Origin: Mycobacterium sp. SMC-8
GTDB lineage: Bacteria; Actinomycetota; Actinomycetes; Mycobacteriales; Mycobacteriaceae
Direction of reading: 5' to 3'
NCBI RefSeq assembly: GCF_025263565.1
Contig: NZ_CP079865.1
Location: forward strand, 4,092,001-4,156,000
DNA length: 64,000 nucleotides
Shown: one piece after another, positions 50,604-59,164 of the stretch
Layout of the letters: the number at the start of each line of letters is the position of its first letter
Position numbering within the stretch: the stretch's first letter is position 1
The notes under the pieces: model-generated
The model's database searches: none
What the model saw: the letters and a program-made list of their open reading frames with translations, nothing else
Told to the model about the DNA's origin: nothing
Position numbers and translations under genes: made by a program

Positions 50604-51596
50604 ATGAGCCAGGCGCCCGTCAATCAGGCAGCTGAGGTTCGGACAACTGACGTCGACGAGGCGACCGACGCCGGTGGGTCGTTTCTATGTGGCCGCCGAG
50701 CTGGCTCCGACCGGTACCACCGCGGTGAACATGCAGATGAAAGCGCTGCAGCTTCCCATGGTGACCGTCGGCCAAGTTGGCTTCGGCGTGGATATCGAGA
50801 TCCGCGCTGATGAGGTCACGCCTACTACATCGATGCACCGCTATCAGGATCGGCGGTGAATCGCTGGCGTGACGGCGAGTCTATCCGCACGACGACCGGG
50901 GCCGCCGCCCTGTTCACACCGGGTACGCCTTGCGTGCTCGACTGTGACCAGGTCTGTCTCAAGATATCCGAATCACAGATGCGATGGCAGCTCGAAGCAA
51001 TGCTCAACAAGCCGGTGCGCAAACGAATTACGTTCGATCGGCGGATCAATCTGAATACCGCCGCCGAATGCGATTGGTACTACTTGTTGCGGCTCTTGGC
51101 GCGGCAAGCCTGGCAGCCGGGGGGCCTTCTGAACCATCAGCTCGCCGTGGGAAACCTGCAACTTCTGCTGATTCAGGGGCTATTGCAGCTACAGCCCCAC
51201 AACTACACCGACGCGCTGAGTGGACGTGAGGGGCCAGCCAGTGCAGCGGTGGCGAAGCGGGTGATCGACCTGATGCATGCTCATTCACAGAAGCCCTGGA
51301 GTACGGCCGAACTGGCACGAGTGACGGGGGTCAGCGCGCGAGCACTTCAGCGATCGTTCGAGAGGTCCGGCCACCCCTCGCCGATGGTGTATCTGCGGCG
51401 GCATCGACTGCACCATGTGCGTGCAGAACTGATCGCTCACTCTCCGCCCTCGGTCACGGTGACGATGGTCGCAGGCCGATGGGGATTCCTGCATCTGGGC
51501 CGGTTCGCCATTCAGTATCGTCAGCTCTTCGGGGAAAGCCCCTCGCAGACGCTTCGGTCCAGCGCCCAGCCGCCCCGCCCCGTCCCGTCTTCTTGA
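50604..51596 (+). pseudogene. AraC-family regulator with two compensating frameshifts
   Basis: The AraC_binding_2-type sensor is split over frames: VRTTDVDEATDA (frame of 50604), then VGRFYVAAELAPTGTTAVNM and VTVGQVGFGVDIEIRADE in the +1 frame, then GHAYYIDAPLSGSAVNRWRD and the rest back in the first frame. The C-terminal HTH pair is intact (KPWSTAELARVTGVSARALQ; GRWGFLHLGRFAIQYRQLFG). Shifts lie near 50680 and 50813 and cancel. In the original frame a stop occurs at 50808-50810. A shorter protein from 50856 could still be made. Confidence 0.78.
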
Positions 51597-51874
51597 TTTG
51601 CACGCCCCCATCGCGAGAAGCGTTGTGCGACTGGGTCTCCGCATGTGGATACTCGCCGGCGCGCGCATCCGCAGCGGGAATGTTCACCTGGCAGGCCTGC
51701 ATTCGGCGGTGTCTTAGCCTCGATCCACCGATCAGCTGTTTGCGTGGTGATGAGTTCGATTGTGCGGCTTGATTCTGGTGTGTGCAGTGGTGTGCGTACC
51801 AGGGATCGCCCGGCCTCGCTGTCGGGTTGTTCCTGTTGGTCTTTCGCGTCGCGGGATGGGTTGAGAGGACCTGG
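51597..51874. other. Intergenic stretch, right tip of an IS1380-like remnant
   Basis: No gene supported. The part next to 51875 probably holds the terminal sequence of the degenerate IS1380 element that follows. Confidence 0.35.
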
Positions 51875-52153
51875 TTAGGCGATGATGGGCCGATTTTGGT
51901 GAGACAGGCTGCCGAACAGGGTGTTCCAGGCATGTTCCCAGGGCCAGTCTCGTGGTAGGTGCAGGGTCAGCCGGCGGGCTGAGGACGCGATACGGGCTGG
52001 GACGCTGATCAGCGTTCGGCGGATGGTAGCGGTGCGGGCTTTGGCCAACGGTCCCCTGGTAAGGGTCGCGGCGGCGCGGGTGAGGTTGAACGCCATGGTG
52101 GCCATGACCAGCCAGGTGTTGCCCGTCGCTGTGGATGAGGATATGGGCATCAT
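51875..52153 (-). pseudogene. IS1380-family transposase fragment (C-terminus)
   Basis: From NTWLVMATMAFNLTRAAATL through RRTLISVPARIASSARRLTL to HLPRDWPWEHAWNTLF this is the C-terminal helical part of an IS1380 transposase. No catalytic residues remain. It differs from the intact IS1380 at 33669, so it is from another element. It abuts the second three-gene transposon, which may have truncated it. Confidence 0.78.
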
Positions 52154-52181
52154 CGAGTTTGGTGACGAGTGGCCGATGGGA

Positions 52182-52213
52182 ACGGCCCCGCTCGGTGTGG
52201 TGAGCGGGGCCGT
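52182..52213. terminator. Transposon hairpin, copy 2
   Basis: The 12-bp stem ACGGCCCCGCTC/GAGCGGGGCCGT is the same as at 39892-39919, here with an 8-base loop. Conserved stem and changed loop indicate a functional RNA or terminator. Confidence 0.7.
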
Positions 52214-52279
52214 GGTCGTCGTCGTGACGGGGTCGTCGTCGTGGTGACGTGGTGTTCGTCGCGGTGAAGCGACTTGGGT

Positions 52280-53096
52280 TCAGTCGGTTGCTGTTTCGCT
52301 GATGGCGATGCGTGCGGCTTTCTCTCCGACGATGGAGTGACCGGCGGCGAACGCGGCGGTCAGGGCGTGCAGGGCGAGGTTGTTGACCGCGCGGGGGTGC
52401 CCGCGCGAGGCATTGTGGATCAAGGTGATCGCGTCGTCGGCGAATAGGTACGTCGGAGCGGCCGGCGATTTTGGTGTGGTGGTTGATGTAGTCGGCGGTG
52501 TCGTCTGGTGTCATGCCGGGCAGGGTGTAGCGCACTGCGATGCGCTGGTCCAGGGCGGCCAGGACTCCGAGACGTAGCCGGTGGCGCAGGGTGGGTTGGC
52601 CGACGAGTACGACGGCGAATGGGGATCCGGAGTCCATGTCGTGGTTGGTCAGCAGCCGGATCGCTTCTAGTTGATGGTTGTCGAGCAGGTGGGCTTCATC
52701 GACGACCAGCACGGGGCTGCGGCCGCGTTCGGCGTGTTCGGCGGCCAGAGCGTCGGCGGCCTGGGGTGCCAGTCGGGCGGTGTGAAAGACCGGGGTGTGT
52801 CCGAGGGCAGCCACGATGTGGGTGAGCATGCCGCGCACGCCGATGGTGGGGTTGGCCAGGTAGATGATGACGTGTCGCGCCGGATCCAAGGAGGTGGCTG
52901 CGGCGCGGATGGCCACGGTTTTGCCGGCACCGACTTCGCCGGTGATGACTCCGATGGCGCATTGGTCCACACACCAGGAGATCCGGGCGATCGCTTCGCT
53001 GTGTCCGGGATAGCGGTGCAGCATCGAGGGGGCGAGGTCGCGTCCGAACGGCATCCGGGAGAATCCCCAGTGTGATTGCAGTCGTTGAATACTCAC
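52280..53096 (-). pseudogene. ExeA-type ATPase of copy 2, frameshifted
   Basis: About 90% identical by eye to the ATPase at 39986. Walker A and B are intact. One extra base near 52449-52453 follows GRSDV, after which the open frame continues as unrelated Arg-rich sequence; in the restored frame the protein ends RIAISETATD at 52280. The element copy is therefore inactive for this function. Confidence 0.85.
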
Positions 53097-54274
53097 GCCG
53101 AGGCCTCACCTTCATGGTCAGAGTTCTCGGCACCGAGGTCGGTCAACGCGAGCTGTCCGAGGACCTGGTCGTTGACCACAATGTCGTCGGTGGCTGTGAC
53201 CTCGGTGCCGTAGAGGGCGTGGTAGCCGATGCGTTCATCGTCACGCAGTTGGGCGTGGTGGGCGGCGGCGGTCAATGCCAGGTAGTCGATCCCGGTCGCC
53301 GCCGGCGCAGGCGCTGGGCCAGCGGCCTCGGGTCGGGCTTTCGGGTGAGCGTGGCGGGTGATGGTGTGCGGCGCCGCGGCGCCGAAGCTTTGATCGCGGT
53401 AGCGGACCTCGATGGTGTGCAGGTCGAACGGGGAGAACACCAGCTCCACGCGGCGCCCGGCCAGGGCGGGGTCGACTCGGTAGGTGTTGGAGTGCAGCGA
53501 CACGGTGGCGGTCTTGGTCACCACGCGAAACTCCGACCACAAGAACGCTTCGGTCAGATCCGCGGCGGTCGGCAATGCCGGTGACCCGCCGAGCCGGTCG
53601 AAGCCGGCTTCCCACCGTGCCAGTGGTGCCTGTTCGGTCTCGGAATGAGTCCGTCGGTGGTATTCGGTTTCGACCCAGGCCATGAACAGCCGGTTGAGTT
53701 CCAACAACGCCGCGGTGTGGGCGACCCCGGCCGCTGTGAGGTCCTCGCTGCTGGTGTCGGTGACCTCGACGAGGAACTGTTCGCGCACGGTGCGGAAGAA
53801 CCGTTCGATCTTGCCTCGGCCTTGCGGGCGCCCGGGCGCGGAGTGCACCAGCCGGATCCCGAGTTTCGCGCACGCCCGCAGCAGCCAGGCATCGACGAAC
53901 GCCGAGCCGTTGTCGACATAGATTCCGGCGGGCACTCCGCGGGCGGCCAGCGCGGGTTTGAGCGCGGCGGCCAGGCGCACGGTGTCTTCGGCGAATCCGA
54001 ACCGGTGCCCGACGACCAGCCGGGAATGGTCGTCGAGGAAGGCGAACAGGTAGGTTTTGCGGTCCCCGACCCGCGGGCCATGCAAAGCGTCGCCGACCCA
54101 CAGTTCGTTGGGGTCAGCGGCTTCGAACCGGCCGAACACCTCCGTGCTCTGACCTGCGGCCGGGCCCATCAGCTCGCACCGATGGAAGTGGCGCAGCAGG
54201 GTCGATTCCGAGGGCGCCCACCCGGTCGCGGTGCGCAGGATGCGAGCCACCTGCGCGGCGGTGCGGGCCGGGTT
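53093..54274 (-). pseudogene. DDE transposase of copy 2, N-terminus removed by IS21
   Basis: Residues from PARTAAQVARILRTATGW to the C-terminus are present, including VGDALHGPRVGDRK, KTYLFAFLDDHSRLVVGHRF, IYVDNGSAFVDAWLLRACAK and GRPQGRGKIERFFRTVREQF. The coding sequence runs straight into the IS21 end at 54275. The C-terminus is longer than in copy 1 (VTATDDIVVNDQVLGQ). It overlaps the ATPase start by 4 bases. An internal GTG/ATG start could yield a 385-residue product without the HTH. Confidence 0.86.
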
Positions 54275-54332
54275 TGCGTTTCGTCAAGTGATTTGGCCCC
54301 ACCGTCGTCATGAATTTTGGCCCCAGCTTGGG

Positions 54333-55133
54333 TCAGTCGGCGCGTTTGGCTCGGGTGGCGGTTTTGCTGGTGCGTAGTCGGTAGGACTTGGTGCCGGTTT
54401 CGAGGATGTGGGCGTTGAAGGTGACGCGGTCGACGATGGCAGCAACGAGGCGGGGGTCGGGGAAGACGGTGCCCCACTCGCTGAACGGCAGGTTGGTGGC
54501 AATCGCCACGGACGCGCGTTCTTCGCGTTCGGTGATGATCTGGAACAGCAGTTCTGCTCCGCGAGGGTCGATTTGGACGTATCCGAGTTCATCGAGACAG
54601 AGCAGATCCAGGCGTCCGTAGCGGGCAACGACCCGGGACAGGATGCGCTCGTCGGCGGCTTCGACGAGTTCGTTGACCAGTTGCGCGGTGGTGACGTATC
54701 GGACTCGACGGCCCTGCTCGCAGGCCGCCAGCCCCAGCCCGATGAGCAGATGCGATTTGCCGGTTCCGGAGTCCCCGAGCAGCACAACCGGCTCGCCGGC
54801 ATCCATGTAATGCCCGGCGGCCAGCTGCCCCAGCAGCGCCGGGGTGATGCCGGGTACGGCGTCAATGTTGAACTCCGCCAACCGTTTCAGCCGCGGGAAC
54901 TTGGCGTCGTTGATGCGCCGGGCGCGGCGCCGTTCAGTGCGGTCGTCGACTTCGGCGGCCAGCACCTCGGCGAGGTAGCGCAGATGGGTGTGGCGTTCCC
55001 GGTCGGCGATCTCGGCCAGGCGGGCGGCTTCGGTGCGCACCGTGGGCAGGTGCAGTTCGCGTGCCGCGGCGCCGATGGAGGCTTGCGCGGCGGCATCAGC
55101 GGTCGCCGGCTTGGTGGTGGCGGTGGTGGTCAT
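54333..55133 (-). CDS. istB: IS21-family helper ATPase IstB
   Basis: A 266-residue AAA+ protein: Walker A PVVLLGDSGTGKSHLLIGLG (about 112-131), Walker B LDLLCLDELGYVQIDPRGAE, and the sensor block VAIATNLPFSEWGTVFPDPR. An N-terminal helical extension of about 70 residues mediates IstA contact in this family. Its start overlaps the istA stop (ATGA, 55130-55133). Confidence 0.95.
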   Translation of the reverse strand: MTTTATTKPATADAAAQASIGAAARELHLPTVRTEAARLAEIADRERHTHLRYLAEVLAAEVDDRTERRRARRINDAKFPRLKRLAEFNIDAVPGITPALLGQLAAGHYMDAGEPVVLLGDSGTGKSHLLIGLGLAACEQGRRVRYVTTAQLVNELVEAADERILSRVVARYGRLDLLCLDELGYVQIDPRGAELLFQIITEREERASVAIATNLPFSEWGTVFPDPRLVAAIVDRVTFNAHILETGTKSYRLRTSKTATRAKRAD

Positions 55134-56659
55134 GAGTCACTTCCGGTCAGCAGGTCGTCGTAGTCGGTCAGCGAGGGTGCGGGCCGGTCGTAGCGGGCCA
55201 GGGCACCGATCGCAGCGATCGGCGCCTGCGGGGTGGTGTCGCGGCGGGCTTCGATGATCACCGCCTCGGGATCCAGGCATCCGGAGGTGACCGCGCGGTC
55301 CATCGCGGTGATCAGCGCGGCCGTCGGCAGGCTGCGGTGCGCCAGCAGCACGGTGATCAGAGCGCGGGTGCCCTTGGCGTCGCCGCGGGCGGTGCGGGCG
55401 GCATCCCAGTACCGCTGATGGCTGGTGGTGAACACGCCGCGGGCCTTGGCCTGGGCCAGGGCGGTCGCCCCGGGCAGCGCCCCAGGTTTGGTGGCCAGGA
55501 CCTCCAGGTAGTGGTCCAGGGCGAGGACTTCGACGTAGCGTCCGGCGGCACGTTCGTGGCGGGCCACCAACCGGGGACCGTCATAGATCTCGACGCTGCG
55601 GGCGGCCAGACGCACCGGTAGACGCCGCCCGGCGTAGCGGGCCGGCACGGAGTAGAAGCATTGCCGCACAGACACTCTGGCCCGATTATCAACCCGCGCG
55701 TGCAGCAGCCTCGCGCAGTCGAACCCCTCAGCCGGCAGCCCCATCAACGCAGCGGCCTCGGCGGCGAACGCCGCCCCGACAGTGATCGGGCGCCCGGTAA
55801 TCACCCGGTCGTCGTCGAGGACGTCGGCAGCGGCGATCACCTCGTTGAGCTCGGCCAGGGAGGCGACCGTGGGGACCGGGACGAGGTGGCGTCGCCGGAA
55901 CCGGCCGATCTCACCTTCCACACCGCCCTTCTCATGCGCTCCCTCGACGCCTGGGCGGCAGAAGAACGAGTCGAACCCGTAGTGACTGCGCAGCGCGGTG
56001 AACCGTTCAGACTCGGTACGGTCGCGACCTTTGAGGACCCGGATCACCGCCGGTTTGAGGTTGTCATACCGGATCCGGGCCGGCACCCCACCGAAGTACT
56101 CGAACGCCAGGACGTGGCCCTCCAGGAACGCCTCCTGGGCCTGGGTGGCGAACGCGACGTGAAATGCTTTGCCCGAGTGGGACAGTCGCATCACGAACAT
56201 CCAGCACTTCACCACCAGACCGGCGATCGTGGCGTAGAACTCACCGAAATCGACCTCCGCCTCGGCACCGGCCTCATGGGCCTGCGGGACCGACACCTCC
56301 TGCTGGTCCAGGCCCAACTCGACCCGCCGACGCGCGACATACCGCGACACCGTCACCTCCGCACACGTAGCCCCATGCTCGGCGACCAGACGCTGCCAGA
56401 TCCGCCGAGCGGTGTGGCGTTGCTTGCGCGGAGCCTGCTTGTCGGCGATCAGCCAGGCGTCGATCACCGACACCCACTCATCGATCGCCGGCCGGGGCCG
56501 CGCCGGATAGGCCTTGCGCGGCGGGGGCACCGCATCAGCGAGTGCCTGGCGCACCGTCCGCCGATGGGTGCCATGGCGATCTGCTAACTCACGGATCGAC
56601 AAGCCCTCGCGCCGCCGGTCCTTCCTGATCTTCTCGAACAGCTCCACGCGTGACCGCAT
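55130..56659 (-). CDS. istA: IS21-family transposase IstA
   Basis: A 509-residue transposase. Two N-terminal HTHs (LSIRELADRHGTHRRTVRQA; ARRIWQRLVAEHGATCAEVT), then the DDE core: AEAEVDFGEFYATIAGLVVK (first Asp), RIRYDNLKPAVIRVLKGRD (second Asp), GAHEKGGVEGEIGRFRRRHL (Glu), and a Mu-type C-terminal barrel. ATG at 56659 chosen; the longer frame extends into the terminal repeats. No frameshift. Confidence 0.95.
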   Translation of the reverse strand: MRSRVELFEKIRKDRRREGLSIRELADRHGTHRRTVRQALADAVPPPRKAYPARPRPAIDEWVSVIDAWLIADKQAPRKQRHTARRIWQRLVAEHGATCAEVTVSRYVARRRVELGLDQQEVSVPQAHEAGAEAEVDFGEFYATIAGLVVKCWMFVMRLSHSGKAFHVAFATQAQEAFLEGHVLAFEYFGGVPARIRYDNLKPAVIRVLKGRDRTESERFTALRSHYGFDSFFCRPGVEGAHEKGGVEGEIGRFRRRHLVPVPTVASLAELNEVIAAADVLDDDRVITGRPITVGAAFAAEAAALMGLPAEGFDCARLLHARVDNRARVSVRQCFYSVPARYAGRRLPVRLAARSVEIYDGPRLVARHERAAGRYVEVLALDHYLEVLATKPGALPGATALAQAKARGVFTTSHQRYWDAARTARGDAKGTRALITVLLAHRSLPTAALITAMDRAVTSGCLDPEAVIIEARRDTTPQAPIAAIGALARYDRPAPSLTDYDDLLTGSDS

Positions 56660-56839
56660 CCTGACCGACCTCCCTGACGACCGCCAGGGACGACGGTGCG
56701 ACAGGAAAGATCTGAACGAGGGTGGGGCCAAAATTCGTGACGACACACCGCCCCACCCGGCCGGAAACGCTCACCCACCCACCGGGGCCAAAATTGGTGA
56801 CGAACACCGACCAAAGTGGGGCCAAGTCAGGTGACCACA

Positions 56840-57111
56840 CTCACATCGGTGCTGTCCCCAACACTTCCTGGCTCGCCGGCACGGTCGAGCTCGACGACCA
56901 CGGCTACGTGTCGACTGGGCCGGCAGCACTCTCCTCGGAGGCGGGCCGCAGTCAGAGACGGATGCACCGTCAACCGATGATGCTGGAGACCAGTCGACCG
57001 GGTGTATTCGCGGCGGGCGATGTGCGTAGCGGCTCGGTCAAGCGCGTGGCCTCCGCCGTCGGCGAAGGGGCCATGGCAATCCGGCACATCCACGAGTACT
57101 TCGGTGCCTGA
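56840..57111 (+). pseudogene. Thioredoxin-reductase-like protein, 3' remnant
   Basis: Only the C-terminal FAD-binding part is left: HIGAVPNTSWLAGTVELDDH, GYVSTGPAAL, then SRPGVFAAGDVRSGSVKRVA and SAVGEGAMAIRHIHEYFGA. The GDVR...KR and AVGEG blocks are standard for the TrxB group, especially the larger cyclic-nucleotide-domain fused type of actinobacteria. IS21 replaced everything upstream. Confidence 0.85.
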
Positions 57112-57170
57112 CCGTGTCCCGATGAGAGCTTCCCGGGCGACGGATGAGCGGCGCGCGGTCACGGTGCTGC

Positions 57171-57593
57171 TCACCGTTTGAGCCGGCGCGACCTCGCGCC
57201 GCGCACAACGTGGTGTCGGCTGTGTGCGAGCCGGTCCAACCGGGACAGGGCCACGCCTAATTCGCCGATCACCGGGAGTTCTCCGTCGGGATCGCAGATG
57301 GCCAGCAGCCGTTGCACCGCCGGGCTGGCGACGATCGCCCAGTCCACGTCACTGCGCGTGCAGTGCACGCTGATGTAGAACAGCGCGGTGAAACCCTGAC
57401 TACCGAAGAAGTCGACCGCACGCAGATCGAGCACCAACTGCCGCGAAACGCGGGTGTGACGCTCGACGTAGCGGGCGAGCGCACGGCCGTTGACGGCGTC
57501 GATCTCGCCGATCACCGCGACCGCAACGCGGTGCGGGGCGCAAGGACGTACTGCGAATGTCGCGTTGCCGCAACGCTGCTGCTGGTCGGTGTG
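57171..57593 (-). pseudogene. STAS-domain protein, 5' end disrupted by IS3
   Basis: The STAS domain is well preserved: GNATFAVRPCAPHRVAVAVI, GEIDAVNGRALARYVERHTR, LVLDLRAVDFFGSQGFTALF with the phosphorylatable-Ser region (FFGSQGF), and an Arg-rich tail. No start codon lies in frame before the IS3 junction. After removal of the IS3 and one AGG the frame continues only a short way to a stop, so the natural start is unclear. It was probably an anti-sigma antagonist. Confidence 0.72.
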
Positions 57594-57671
57594 AGGTGAG
57601 CCCCCTGTAGTGGTCCAGTCGTTGTGGGACTCTGTTGCCCGAGTGTTCGGGCAGGAAGAATCAACGACGAC

Positions 57672-57959
57672 ATGGCAACGAACAAACGCCGGCGGCACAC
57701 CCCGGATCAGATCATCCGCAAGCTCGCCGAGGGCAACAAGCTCCTGGGGACCGGCCAGGAGCTGGCCGAGGTGTGCCGGCACCTGGAGATCACCGAGTCG
57801 ACCTGGCATCGCTGGGTGGCCCAGTACGGCGGCATGAAGGCCAACGAGGCCAAACGACTCAAGGAGCTCGAAGCCGAGAACGCCCGGCTCAAGAAGCTGG
57901 TCGCCAACCAGGCCCTCGATATCGACATGCTCAAGGAGATCTCGTCGGGAAATTTCTGA
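57672..57959 (+). CDS. IS3-family OrfA
   Basis: A 95-residue protein: HTH (RRHTPDQIIRKLAEGNKLLG, VCRHLEITESTWHRWVAQYG) and leucine zipper (RLKELEAENARLKKLVANQA). Near the end, GGGAAAT (57947-57953) is placed exactly as X XXY YYZ in the OrfA frame four codons before the stop, allowing -1 slippage into OrfB. Confidence 0.9.
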   Translation: MATNKRRRHTPDQIIRKLAEGNKLLGTGQELAEVCRHLEITESTWHRWVAQYGGMKANEAKRLKELEAENARLKKLVANQALDIDMLKEISSGNF

Positions 57960-58810
57960 CCCCGAACCGCAAGCGCAGCGCGGTCGTAGCGCTGCGTGAG
58001 CGGTTCGGGGTGTCGGAGCGCCGCGCCTGCTCGGTCGTCGGCTTGCACCGCTCCACGATGCGACTGGCACCGGCGCCGGTGACCACCGAGGAGGCTGAGC
58101 TGCGGGCGTGGCTGCGCCGGTTCTCGGTTGACCGTCCGCGCTGGGGGTGGCGCCGGGCCGCGAAGATGGCGCGGCGAGCCGGCTGGAAGGCCAACAACAA
58201 GCGTATCCGCCGGCTGTGGCGTGAGGAGGGTCTGCGGGTGCCGCAGCGGCGCCGCAAGAAGCGGCTGACCGGGATCGGCGTCGCCGTGGGTGCGATGTCC
58301 CCGATCCGTCCGAATGTGATCTGGGCGATGGACTTTCAGTTCGACACCACCTCCGATGGGCGCACCCTTAAGATGCTCAACGTCATCGACGAGTTCACCC
58401 GCGAAGCCCTCGCCATCGAGGTGGATCGGTCCATCAACGCTGACGGGGTCGTCGATGTCCTGGACCGTCTGGCGCTCACGCACGGGGCACCACATTACGT
58501 GCGGTTCGACAACGGGCCTGAGTTCGTCGCGCATGCCGTGTCTGATTGGTGCCGATTCAACAGTGCCGGTTCACTTTTCATCGATCCCGGCTCGCCGTGG
58601 CAGAACGCGTGGATCGAATCATTCAACGGCCGACTGCGTGACGAACTGCTCAACCTGTGGCGCTTCGATTCGCTGCTGGAAGCCCGCGTGATCATCGAGG
58701 ACTGGCGAGCCGATTACAACTCCAATCGGCCCCACTCCGCCCACGGTGACCGCACCCCAACCGAGTTTGCCCTACAGTGGGCCGCGACCCATCAACCGAA
58801 AGTCGCATAG
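57941..58810 (+). CDS. IS3-family OrfB (expressed as OrfAB by -1 frameshift)
   Basis: About 290 residues in the -1 frame relative to OrfA. HTH_21 region RPRWGWRRAAKMARRAGWKA, then the rve core: VIWAMDFQFDTTSDGRTLKM (first Asp), APHYVRFDNGPEFVAHAVSD (second Asp), SPWQNAWIESFNGRLRDELL (Glu). I place the beginning at the slippage zone because no start codon with a ribosome site is evident. Confidence 0.9.
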   Translation, partial: LVGKFLTPNRKRSAVVALRERFGVSERRACSVVGLHRSTMRLAPAPVTTEEAELRAWLRRFSVDRPRWGWRRAAKMARRAGWKANNKRIRRLWREEGLRVPQRRRKKRLTGIGVAVGAMSPIRPNVIWAMDFQFDTTSDGRTLKMLNVIDEFTREALAIEVDRSINADGVVDVLDRLALTHGAPHYVRFDNGPEFVAHAVSDWCRFNSAGSLFIDPGSPWQNAWIESFNGRLRDELLNLWRFDSLLEARVIIEDWRADYNSNRPHSAHGDRTPTEFALQWAATHQPKVA

Positions 58811-58841
58811 CGACTGGACCACCGAACGGGTCCCCCTCAGG

Positions 58842-59164
58842 TGTCGCCCGCAACGGTGTGGTTGGTGGGTTCAGTACCGACGGCGACCATCCTCATCTCC
58901 AATGCGTCATTGCAAAGAAGCCTTCATGGGGTAAGGGACGTCTTGCACGTGCCCAGCTACCGCCGTCAGGCTGCGCCATGAGGCGCGTACGCGGCTGGAC
59001 ACTCAACCTGGAGTCAGCCTAGTACGAAATTCGTAGGCTGTGGCCCACTCGGCACGATCGCGAGTTTCGTTTCGTACGGCTGGTTTTGTGCGCCTCGCCT
59101 GCGCGATTGCTGACGCGGTCGTCAATCCGCGCGTTCGGCGCGACGGAATCCGTAGCCGGAGCCG
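58842..59164. other. Intergenic region between IS3 and the sigma factor gene
   Basis: About 320 bases. On the minus strand ATGs at 58896 and 58890 open MRMVAVGTEPTNHTVAGDT, which reaches the IS3 junction and may have been the 5' end of the STAS gene, although the frame does not match without a shift. No other gene seen. Confidence 0.4.

Larger units (their letters stand above)
54275..56839 (-). mobile_element. IS21-family insertion sequence
   Basis: Both ends carry multiple copies of TTGGCCCC: left TGATTTGGCCCCACC and GAATTTTGGCCCCAGC, right (complement) TGACTTGGCCCCACTTTGG and two AATTTTGGCCCC. The outermost bases are TG...CA. istA and istB fill the element. The flanks differ: a truncated transposase on one side, a truncated oxidoreductase on the other, without a visible target duplication. 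Confidence 0.86.
57597..58838 (+). mobile_element. IS3-family insertion sequence (IS3 copy with OrfAB)
   Basis: Ends: GTGGTCCAGTCGTTGTG after TGAGCCCCCTGTA on the left, and GGTGGTCCAGTCGCTATGCG on the complement at the right. AGG is present at 57594-57596 and 58839-58841 as a 3-bp target duplication. OrfA and OrfB are intact. Confidence 0.84.

Noticed and set aside
51732..52453. C-terminal 200 residues of the 454-codon ATPase frame
   Set aside because: They follow the frameshift, are Arg/His/Pro-rich and have no counterpart in the intact copy at 39986.
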